DNA from: Thiorhodococcus minor
GTDB lineage: Bacteria; Pseudomonadota; Gammaproteobacteria; Chromatiales; Chromatiaceae
Length of the DNA: 64,000 nucleotides
Assembly (NCBI RefSeq): GCF_010820565.1
Contig: NZ_JAAIJQ010000007.1
Span: 42,310-106,309 of the forward strand
Reading direction: 5' to 3'
Shown: piece after piece, positions 26,285-33,229 of the stretch
How the letters are laid out: the number at the start of each line of letters is the position of its first letter
Numbering within the stretch: position 1 is the stretch's first letter
Notes under the pieces: generated by a model
Told to the model about the DNA's origin: nothing
Seen by the model: the letters and a program-made list of their open reading frames with translations, nothing else
The model's database searches: none
Translations under genes and position numbers: made by a program

Positions 26285-27220
26285 ATGAAGACGCCCCAGT
26301 CATCGACCATCCTGAGCTCCATTGCCTTGGCGGCCTCCCTGGTCGCGATCACGATTCAGCTCCCCCCGTTGAAAGGCTATGTCGCGTCCCTGGCGGGCGG
26401 GGAGCGCGCGGGAGCCCCCAGCGTCGCCCCTCTCTCCGTCAAGGCCGTGATCGGCTCGGAGCCGGAGGAGGCGAGTGCCGAGGACTCCGCGGCCGAGCAG
26501 CCTGTCCTCGAGACCTTGGATCAGCAGGCGCGTCGTATCGCCATGCTGGAGAGGCAGCTTTCGCAGCTCGAGCGTCTGATCCGCTCCGCCGGGCTGGACG
26601 CCGCCGCGCCTCATCTGCTGCCGCCGCCCGGCAGCACCCGGCCGCTGCTAGCCCACATCGGCGAGGAATATGCGACGCGCGCTCGCTTCGAAGAGCGGCG
26701 CAAGCAGCTGCTGGAGCGCTCGCAGCGGATGCGCCAGCGTGACATGGACGCCTACGGCGATGAGAGCTACCAGGCGATCGCGGATCTCTATGCGCAGGCC
26801 CGCCCCATGCGCGGGAATGCGACGCCGGAGCAGAAGGCTGCAAGGGAAGCGGCGTTGAGCACGCTCATGACCGAGTATCCCGAGGCCTATTCCACCAGTG
26901 TCGCGGTCGCCGAGCAGGCACTGGATGCCGCGATCAATCGTGACACTCAGGGCGCCGAATCCTATTACGAATCCCTCGTCGAGGCCTCGCCCTACTCGGA
27001 AGTCGTGACCGAGCAAGGCATCAACGCCATTCCGACCCTGCAGACCTATCTTGCGCGCCAGTACGTGGAGGAAGGGCGCTATGACGAGGCGACCGCCGTG
27101 CTCGACGCCCTGAGCGCGCAGTCCGACAGCATCATCCTGGAGCCCAATGACATGGGTGAGCCGACCGCGCGGACGGCGCAGGACATCGTCAACGAACTGC
27201 GCGACAAAATCGCCCAGTAG
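26285..27220 (+). CDS. Hypothetical membrane-anchored coiled-coil and helical-repeat protein
   Basis: 311 residues. Residues about 10-30 (SSIALAASLVAITIQLPPLK) are a probable membrane anchor with the bulk in the periplasm. About 80-110 is heptad-like (LDQQARRIAMLERQLSQLER). The C-terminal 150 residues are helical and contain pairs such as YLARQYVEEGRYDEATAVLD that resemble TPR units. I do not recognise a named family. It follows the exported methyltransferase-like gene by 189 bases in the same direction, and both are predicted to be envelope proteins, so they may work together; this is only inference. Confidence 0.6.
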   Translation: MKTPQSSTILSSIALAASLVAITIQLPPLKGYVASLAGGERAGAPSVAPLSVKAVIGSEPEEASAEDSAAEQPVLETLDQQARRIAMLERQLSQLERLIRSAGLDAAAPHLLPPPGSTRPLLAHIGEEYATRARFEERRKQLLERSQRMRQRDMDAYGDESYQAIADLYAQARPMRGNATPEQKAAREAALSTLMTEYPEAYSTSVAVAEQALDAAINRDTQGAESYYESLVEASPYSEVVTEQGINAIPTLQTYLARQYVEEGRYDEATAVLDALSAQSDSIILEPNDMGEPTARTAQDIVNELRDKIAQ

Positions 27221-27532
27221 ACCGAGATCTGGCAGTCTTGCCGCGGCGCTGAGATCGAGCTGATATGTCGTTGCTGGGACCTGTCAGTTTGCGGGCGCAA
27301 TCGGATAGCCGCTTTCGGGCTCCGAGACAGGGGCCGTGCTCGGTTGGGCGGCCTCGGATACCGTTCCGAGGAATGGTCTTGAGGCATGACAGAAACGACA
27401 AAAACTGCGGTGAATTCGACTGACTTCGCTGCCGTATATTGCGAGGAGTATGAGCCAGTGGGAGTTGTTGGACCGCAGGATCGGAATGGGCGGCGCGCGG
27501 CGCGGGCCGTCCGGCGGCTAGGGTAGTTCGTC
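27221..27532. other. Intergenic region upstream of the EamA transporter
   Basis: 312 bases without a convincing gene. A small AT-richer stretch at 27385-27450 (GACAAAAACTGCGGTGAATT) is where a promoter for the transporter-radical SAM group could lie, but I see no clear -35/-10 pair. Confidence 0.35.
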
Positions 27533-28429
27533 GTGGGCCTCGAGCTTGTCGGTATTCTTGCCGCGCTTGGATCTGCCGCGACCTGGGCCGTTGGGGCCTT
27601 GATGCTGAAGCCCTTCGCCGAGCGTCTGCCGGCGATGGGCCTCGCCTTCGCGAAAGGTGTCTTCGGCTTGGTGCTCCTCGGTGGAGCCATGCTGCTGATC
27701 GGCTCCGAGTCCATCACCTGGCCGGTATTCTCGGTGCTGTTCTTGAGCGGTGTGCTCGGCATCGGCGTGGCGGACACCCTCTTCTTCAAGGCGCTCCGCG
27801 AGCTATCGTCGCACTCTGTGGTGCAGTTGATGCTCCTGGGCCAGGTGGCCACCATCGGCATGGCGGTGGTGTTTCTCGGCGAGATGCTGGGGTGGCTGCA
27901 GTGGGTTGGGGTGGCGCTGGTGATTCTCGGTGTGGCCGTGGTGCTCCTCGGGCCGGCCGAGGACGGTGACGGCCACGCGACGCGACGCGGTGTCTTCTTC
28001 GGTTTGGTGTCGGTTCTATCGATGGCTGCTTCCGTGACCATGGCCAAGGGCGTCTTAGACGAGGTCGACGCGCTGACGGCCACCTTCCTACGGATCTCCG
28101 GTGGGGTGGTGTCGCTCTTTCTGCTCGCGCCCCTCTTCTATCTCGGCAAGGGGAATTGGCTGAGTCCGCTGTTGTCGGACTGGCGGCTCGCATTGAGATT
28201 TTGTGCCATTGCAACCTTCGTGACCTTCGGCGGCTTCTTCCTCTCGCTGCTGGCCATGAAGTTGACGCCACTGGCGATCGCGAACACGCTGCTGTCGACC
28301 GAGCCCTTGTTCGTGCTCTTGATCATGGCGATTTTCTACCGGGAGAGGCCGGATCCGCGTCGGTTGGCTGGGAGTTTGATCGGTGTTCTTGGGGTCGGAT
28401 TCATCTCGGCCCAGAGCATCATGACGTAA
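27533..28429 (+). CDS. EamA/DMT-family transporter
   Basis: 298 residues from GTG 27533, with about ten hydrophobic helices in two homologous EamA halves (first GLELVGILAALGSAATWAVG, second RGVFFGLVSVLSMAASVTMA). Members of the drug/metabolite superfamily export small molecules such as amino acids, nucleotides or pigments. It is 15 bases upstream of the first radical SAM gene and is probably cotranscribed with the pair, so its cargo may be a precursor or product of that pathway. The substrate cannot be read from sequence. Confidence 0.85.
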   Translation: MGLELVGILAALGSAATWAVGALMLKPFAERLPAMGLAFAKGVFGLVLLGGAMLLIGSESITWPVFSVLFLSGVLGIGVADTLFFKALRELSSHSVVQLMLLGQVATIGMAVVFLGEMLGWLQWVGVALVILGVAVVLLGPAEDGDGHATRRGVFFGLVSVLSMAASVTMAKGVLDEVDALTATFLRISGGVVSLFLLAPLFYLGKGNWLSPLLSDWRLALRFCAIATFVTFGGFFLSLLAMKLTPLAIANTLLSTEPLFVLLIMAIFYRERPDPRRLAGSLIGVLGVGFISAQSIMT

Positions 28430-28444
28430 AGCGAGGTCGTATCG

Positions 28445-29476
28445 ATGAAAACCAATGAAGAGGTCCAGCCACAGGATCTGCCAGCCATCTGCTCGCAGCT
28501 CCTCGCCGGAGACCTTTTCGACGAGCCCGTCAAGGCGGCGCTGAGCGCGCGTGGGGCGGCGCAAGAGAAGCTATTCGAAATTGCCCGCGAGGCGCGTCTG
28601 AAGGGCTTCCCGGACGGCCGCGCCGAGATTCGCAGCGTGGTCGAGATCTCCAACATCTGCAAGCAGCGCTGCAACTACTGCAACATCGGCTGCGAGGATA
28701 CGAAGAAGTTCGTCATTCCATCGAACGACCTGCTCGATATCGCCTCCTTCCTCTATCACGAGAAGCGCCGGCGCGTCCTATTGCTGCAGTCTGGCGAGAA
28801 CAAGGACAAACGCTTCGTCTCCAACGTCATCCGTGCTTGCGGTCTGATCAAGGACAAGATGCCGGATCTCGAGCTGATCGTCTGCATCGGCAACCTGAGC
28901 CGTGACCAGTATCGGGAGCTGCGTGAGACGGGCGTCGAGCGGTATCTGTTGAAGATCGAGGCGTCCAGGCCGTCGCTCTACGAAAGGGTGAAGCCGAACG
29001 ATCGCTGGGCCGAGCGCCGCCGCTGCCTCGACGACCTCGCGGAGCTGGGCTTCTTGGTCGGGAGCGGCATCATCGTCGGCCTGCCTGGCCAGACGGAGGA
29101 CGATCTGGTCGCCGATCTCAGGTTCCTGTCTGACCTGCAGCTGCACATGGTGAGCGCATCTGTCTTCATTCCCGGTCAGCATACGGTCTACGAAAGCATG
29201 CCTTGCGGGGATGTCGAGACCACGCTCAACTTCATGGCGCTGCTGCGCGTCATGAATCCGACCGCGCTCATGCCGACCACCAGCTCGCTGGAGAAGCTCA
29301 AGGCGGATGGGCAGTATCTCGGCATCATGGCCGGGGCCAATACCGTCACCATCCACGACGGCACGCCTCAAGCCTTCCAGAGCCTGTTTCCGATCTACGA
29401 TGAAAAGCGCTACCGGCCGAACGACGACCACCTTCGTGAGATCGTAGAGCGCGCTGGGCTGCAGCTCGCGGCCTAG
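28445..29476 (+). CDS. Radical SAM protein of the BioB/HydE-like (BATS-domain) group
   Basis: 343 residues. The radical SAM cluster motif is CKQRCNYC (Cx3Cx2C) near residues 77-84, within EISNICKQRCNYCNIGCED. The C-terminal part (TSSLEKLKADGQYLGIMAGA, then NTVTIHDGTPQAF) is like the BATS region of HydE and BioB. BioB itself shows CPExCxYC and has additional [2Fe-2S] ligands; HydE has a CxxxCxYCG motif. This protein is a sister type without either exact signature. It starts at ATG 28445, 15 bases after the EamA gene and 27 bases before the second radical SAM gene, so the three form a probable operon. Reaction unknown. Confidence 0.8.
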   Translation: MKTNEEVQPQDLPAICSQLLAGDLFDEPVKAALSARGAAQEKLFEIAREARLKGFPDGRAEIRSVVEISNICKQRCNYCNIGCEDTKKFVIPSNDLLDIASFLYHEKRRRVLLLQSGENKDKRFVSNVIRACGLIKDKMPDLELIVCIGNLSRDQYRELRETGVERYLLKIEASRPSLYERVKPNDRWAERRRCLDDLAELGFLVGSGIIVGLPGQTEDDLVADLRFLSDLQLHMVSASVFIPGQHTVYESMPCGDVETTLNFMALLRVMNPTALMPTTSSLEKLKADGQYLGIMAGANTVTIHDGTPQAFQSLFPIYDEKRYRPNDDHLREIVERAGLQLAA

Positions 29477-29503
29477 ATCCCTCTGAGCAGCGAGGAGAGA
29501 ACG

Positions 29504-30967
29504 ATGAGCGAAATGAGAGCGACCAAAGAGACCTCGAGCGGCCAGACTCACAGGGAAAGCGTCGAGAGCCGTGTCAGGGACTTCAATACCTTGCGCGAGC
29601 TGGGACTGATCGCAAAGTCGGGCGATTTCTTCCCCTCCGTGCATTACCCCCCCATCACCATGTATCCGGAGGCCGAAGAGGAGGAGCTGCTCGGCGACTT
29701 TGTGCCCCCGGCGGATGGCGTCTTCGACGTCTATCTACACCTGCCGTTCTGCGAGCAGCGTTGTCTCTTCTGTCACTACCCCGTCAAGTTCGGCAAGTTC
29801 GGGGACAGCGTCCGGGACGAGACCGAGACCTACCTGGACGCCCTGGCGATCGAGATGGACCTCTTCAGGAAACGGATCGGCATCCCGATGTTCAAGGCGC
29901 GCTCCATCCTCGTCGGTGGTGGCACGCCAACCTTGCTCGCGCCAGTGCAGCTCGAGCGGATGTTCCGGGACTTCAAGGAGCGCGTCGATTGCTCCGCGGC
30001 GACCCAGTTCAATTTCGACGTCGATCCAGGCACCTTGACGGACGAGAACGGCGAGGAGCGCCTGCGCATCATGCGCGATCACGGCGTCGACCGCGTCACC
30101 ATCGGCATCCAATCGCTAGACGACGACATCTTGCGGAAAATGCATCGTCCGCACGACGTCAAGACCGCTCTGGCCTCGATCGAGGCGTGCCGAAAGTACG
30201 GCTTCCAGATCAACATCGAGTTCATCTTCGGCTACCCCGGCCAAACGGTCGAGTCCTGGGCGCGGATGATCGAGGAGGCCGCGCAGCTCGATGTCGACGA
30301 GATCCAGCTCTACCGTTTGAAGATCGAGGCCTACGGCGATGCCCAGGGGCCGATCCGCAAGGTCGCCGCCCTGCGTCCGGAGGAGCTGCCGCCCTTCGAG
30401 GAGGCGATCCGCATGAAGCAGAGCGCGATCGAGATCCTCGGCCAGTACGGCTTCAAGGAGAATCTGCGTCGCGTCTTCTCGAAGAAGCCCGAGCACTATT
30501 CGCACTATGCGCACAATCAGTGCTGTCAGCTCTATGACCAGGTCGGCTTCGGCCTCACCGCCTTCTCGAGTCTGCACGATCGTTTCCTGCTTAACACCCA
30601 GACTTTCGAGGATTACTATCGCCGCATCGGCGAGGGTCGGCTGCCCGTCAACCGCGGAATCAAGCGCAATGCGGAGGAGCAGCGCCGCTGGGCCGTCGTC
30701 CTGCCGCTCAAGAACCGCGATGTCGACAAGGCGCAGTACGAGGCGCTGACCGGTGTCCCCTTCGAGCAGTCCTTCCCCGAGCTCTGGTCCAAGCTACTCG
30801 CGCATGGACTCGTGGAAGACAAGGGTGGTTTCGCGGGGCTGACGCAGCGGGGAGCTTTCTTCGCCGATGAGATTTGCCATCAATTCCATGCGGAGCAGTT
30901 CATCCCTTTCGAGCGCGATGAGTACGCAAGCGGGCCGCTCAATCCCTATCGGGTCGAGGCTGGCTGA
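29504..30967 (+). CDS. Radical SAM protein of the HemN/HemW-like group
   Basis: 487 residues. The cluster motif is CEQRCLFC near residues 83-90, in the frame FDVYLHLPFCEQRCLFC, typical of the HemN family, followed by ILVGGGTPTLL, FDVDPGTLTDENGEERLRIM, RVTIGIQSLDDDILRKMHRP and GYPGQTVESW. The C-terminal region has helical HemN_C-like character. It is longer than HemW (about 380) and unlike oxygen-independent coproporphyrinogen oxidase at the N-terminus, so a distinct function is likely. It lies 27 bases after the BioB/HydE-like gene with AGCGAGGAGAG as ribosome binding site. No other haem or cofactor gene is nearby. Confidence 0.8.
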   Translation: MSEMRATKETSSGQTHRESVESRVRDFNTLRELGLIAKSGDFFPSVHYPPITMYPEAEEEELLGDFVPPADGVFDVYLHLPFCEQRCLFCHYPVKFGKFGDSVRDETETYLDALAIEMDLFRKRIGIPMFKARSILVGGGTPTLLAPVQLERMFRDFKERVDCSAATQFNFDVDPGTLTDENGEERLRIMRDHGVDRVTIGIQSLDDDILRKMHRPHDVKTALASIEACRKYGFQINIEFIFGYPGQTVESWARMIEEAAQLDVDEIQLYRLKIEAYGDAQGPIRKVAALRPEELPPFEEAIRMKQSAIEILGQYGFKENLRRVFSKKPEHYSHYAHNQCCQLYDQVGFGLTAFSSLHDRFLLNTQTFEDYYRRIGEGRLPVNRGIKRNAEEQRRWAVVLPLKNRDVDKAQYEALTGVPFEQSFPELWSKLLAHGLVEDKGGFAGLTQRGAFFADEICHQFHAEQFIPFERDEYASGPLNPYRVEAG

Positions 30968-31075
30968 CTCCGGCGCTCGGGCGTCGATTCGGGCGTGATC
31001 GCTAGTGGCCTCGGGTACCGATGAGGAAGGTGAGCTTGCTTGCGGGGAGCATCGCGACACAGGAAGCCTAGAATC

Positions 31076-31612
31076 ATGAAGCTCTCATCCTTGCGCCCCC
31101 GGGCCATTCTCGCCGTCTTGATCGCTGGAATCGTATCCGCGCCAGGATGCGCGGAAGGGCCGCCGCGCCGCGGCGGCCCGAATGGCGGGCCGCCGCCGCA
31201 GGCCCTCGATGCATGCGCGTCACGTCCGGCCAATGCGTCCTGCTACTTCGAGCACGACGGACATGCGATCACAGGGAGCTGTCAGGAGCGCGGTCGGGAC
31301 TGGGTCTGTGTTCCCGACCGCGAGCCGCCAGGCGGGCGCGGCGCTCCCGGAGACGCCATGGTGCTCGGTGGGGCCACTGCCGCGGCCAGCACTCAGGGCC
31401 CACCGTCGCGGGGCCAGCGTCAGCTGCCACCGCAAGAAGCCATTGATGCCTGCCGCATGCTGCTCTCAGGTGCGAGCTGCGTGGTGCAGACGACACGGGG
31501 CGGTATCGATGGGCGCTGCTCCTACAGTGGCGAGACCCTGGCCTGTATCCCGAGCGACCCTTCCCACCGTCCGATTGGCGGGCCTGAAGGCCCAGCGATG
31601 GGCGACCTCTGA
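31076..31612 (+). CDS. Putative lipoprotein with two Cys-rich repeats
   Basis: 178 residues from ATG 31076. The N-terminus (MKLSSLRPRAILAVLIAGIV then SAPGC) has a hydrophobic stretch and a Cys at about residue 25; the lipobox is not ideal (APGC). Two repeats of about 35 residues share the pattern C...ASC...G...G-x-C...C-x-P: ACASRPANASCYFEHDGHAI onward, and ACRMLLSGASCVVQTTRGGI onward. They are separated by a Gly/Pro/Ala-rich linker. Disulphide-bonded repeats in the periplasm or at the surface are likely. Family unknown to me. It converges on the Gly/Pro-rich gene, with a strong hairpin between them. Confidence 0.65.
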   Translation: MKLSSLRPRAILAVLIAGIVSAPGCAEGPPRRGGPNGGPPPQALDACASRPANASCYFEHDGHAITGSCQERGRDWVCVPDREPPGGRGAPGDAMVLGGATAAASTQGPPSRGQRQLPPQEAIDACRMLLSGASCVVQTTRGGIDGRCSYSGETLACIPSDPSHRPIGGPEGPAMGDL

Positions 31613-31703
31613 CCCCTGAATCGTCCGGGACGAGAGAGGCGCGAGCGACGTCGTCCCGAGCGGCGACTGCCGACCGCTTCGGGGCTAGCTCGGCTGCTCG
31701 GCC

Positions 31704-31737
31704 CAGGCCGGACCTCGCCTTGGCGAGGTCCGGCCTG
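31704..31737. terminator. Bidirectional hairpin terminator between convergent genes
   Basis: A perfect 16-bp inverted repeat, CAGGCCGGACCTCGCC (31704-31719) and its complement (31722-31737), with a 2-base spacer. It lies between the convergent lipoprotein and Gly/Pro-rich genes. No U-run follows on either side, so it would end transcription mainly by its stable stem. Confidence 0.6.
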
Positions 31738-31747
31738 GCGCTCCGTT

Positions 31748-32206
31748 CTATGGGCCGCGCGGTGGCAGCAGCAGCGGCAGGACGTGAGGAATGATGCCTG
31801 CCGGACCCGGGGCTGGTGGGGCAGGGCGTGGCCCTGGGCCTGGAGGGTGTCCCGGCCCGGGACCATAGCCGTATCCATAGCCAGGCGGTCCTGGTGCCCA
31901 GCCTGGGCGTCCGCCGGGTCCGCCGGGTCCGCCGGGACCTGGGCCTGGGCCACCTGGTCTATAGCCGGGGCCGCCAGGCCCTCGTGGTGGACGTCCCCCA
32001 GGGCCTTGGGCCAGTCTGATGGCCTGATCTTCGCCGTTGGCTCCACCTGCTCGGGCAGTCTGGTCAGGCGCCAGGGTGACGGCGACCCGACTCGCGCTTC
32101 CTCCCGGCGAGTCGTTGTCGATTGCATCTGAGCGCTCGATCGCGGCATGGCCAACGGTGGATGCGCTCAGGGTGAAGGCTAGCAAAGGAAGCAAGGTCTT
32201 CGTCAT
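31748..32206 (-). CDS. Secreted Gly/Pro-rich low-complexity protein
   Basis: 152 residues from ATG 32206. Residues 1-22 (MTKTLLPLLAFTLSASTVGH then A-A) form a signal peptide. After about 70 the sequence is a Gly-Pro-rich tract (GPGGPGYRPGGPGPGPGGPG, then GYGYGYGPGPGHPPG) ending in a hydrophobic IIPHVLPLLLPPRGP. The tract resembles collagen-like or elastin-like repeats but is not a strict Gly-X-Y series. No enzyme domain. Such tracts are common in small exported proteins and can expand or shrink by slippage. It may be a surface or matrix component. Confidence 0.6.
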   Translation of the reverse strand: MTKTLLPLLAFTLSASTVGHAAIERSDAIDNDSPGGSASRVAVTLAPDQTARAGGANGEDQAIRLAQGPGGRPPRGPGGPGYRPGGPGPGPGGPGGPGGRPGWAPGPPGYGYGYGPGPGHPPGPGPRPAPPAPGPAGIIPHVLPLLLPPRGP

Positions 32207-32491
32207 CTCGAAACCCTCGGTCATCGATGAAGTCGCTCGGCCGGCCCCGGTAAGCCCGCAACTGAGGTGCGGAAACCGGGGGCCGTGGATCATTCGCCTC
32301 TTGGGTCGTTGGCGACTGGCTTCTGCCGGGCTCGGGCGTGCTTAGGGATGAAGCGCCCCTCACGGCAGTCCTACCCAAGAATCAGGCTGCTTCAGGGGAT
32401 TGGCCCCGCTTGGCCAGTCGCAACTGCCATGCTACTCCGTCTGGTGCCGCGGGACATCCGTCATCGCGGTGGCCCGGCAAGTCGTTCTTTG

Positions 32492-32655
32492 GGCGATTTC
32501 TGTCAATTCCCATACCATCTGGCTTGTCTTGACGCCCGCCTTCTGTGTCGCCCCGCCCGTCACATCGCCCAGTGATGCTCCTGTCGGCGCTCCTTGAAGG
32601 CGGACCTCAACCCGGCGCCACCTGTTATAAGAATTTGCGGCAAGCGTCTTAGGGC
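32492..32655 (+). repeat. Dispersed 164-bp repeat, copy 2
   Basis: Same orientation as copy 1 at 3931-4094, about 93% identical without gaps. The match begins at GGCGATTTCTGTCA and ends at AAGCG..TTAGGGC. The flanks differ. Here it is intergenic, just left of the island of sugar and HAD-like genes. I see no coding capacity conserved between the two copies beyond a short shared frame on the plus strand. Confidence 0.85.
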
Positions 32656-32704
32656 GCTGTGCGCCAAGGCTGTTTAGAGGCGAAGCCGCTTTATCCTAAG
32701 AATA

Positions 32705-32871
32705 GAGCTGCCAGCTTCCTGCCTCCAGCGACCAGCTTTTTCCGATCGATCAGTTGGCCGACACGGCGTGCCCGCCCGAGCTCACCCAATGGGTGAAGGC
32801 TTCGCCAGGCGAGGACCTAGGCAAACCAACAGCTGGAGGCTGGCCGCTGGCGGCTGACTGCTCTTTCTCGG
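32705..32871. repeat. Short inverted arms of the GCTGGAGGCTGG type
   Basis: The left arm (about 32705-32740, CTGCCAGCTTCCTGCCTCCA) is roughly the complement of the right arm (about 32831-32871, AGCTGGAGGCTGGCCGCTGG then CGGCTGACTGCTCTTT). Both are built of loosely iterated GCTGG/CCAGC units. A similar arrangement lies at 35325-35490 and a half-arm near 53867. These look like a dispersed palindromic repeat family rather than a mobile element with exact ends. Confidence 0.5.
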
Positions 32872-33229
32872 TTTATCGGTCACGCGCTCCGTTGATGCGT
32901 TTAGAATACGCGGCTGATCCCGATCGGGCTGCTCGGTCGGGGATGGCTGCTGCCCGTCTCCGCGAGTGAGCCAAGTGCTCCGGGCATTGCAGCCCGCGTC
33001 GTGCTGGCTGCGGTATCGCGCCCGGGCTGGACATTGTCCGATGCCAAGTGGCAAGGCCGATAGAGACTCCTGGGCGCGAGCGGCGCTGGGCGTCTGTCTC
33101 CCGGCTCTCGCCGCGCATCGCTCGGCCCCAGCGAATCCGAGGGTCGCCGTTGGTGCTCGGCCGTCATCGGGCGTCCGGGCATGTTCGGGTATGTTATTGA
33201 CACGAGAGCACCCCCTTGAGTGCGCGAGC

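Larger units (their letters stand above)
32207..33229. other. 1-kb repeat-bearing intergenic region left of the polysaccharide island
   Basis: No convincing gene is seen here. The region holds dispersed repeat copy 2 (32492-32655) and a pair of short inverted arms (32705-32871), listed separately. The stretch 32872-33229 is open in frame with the following gene from a start at 32966, but its translation is Ala/Arg/Ser-rich with no homology to the N-terminus of paralogs, so I treat it as non-coding. Confidence 0.5.

Noticed and set aside
32207..32491. Cyclic-di-GMP or cobalamin riboswitch near 32260
   Set aside because: A short hairpin (CCCGCA with TGCGGA-like) is present, but none of the conserved aptamer nucleotides of these classes are in place.
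32966..33229. N-terminal extension of paralog 1 from an upstream start at 32966
   Set aside because: The 88 residues are Ala/Arg/Ser-rich, have no counterpart in paralog 2, and overlie repeat-rich intergenic DNA; the HAD motif I begins just after ATG 33230.
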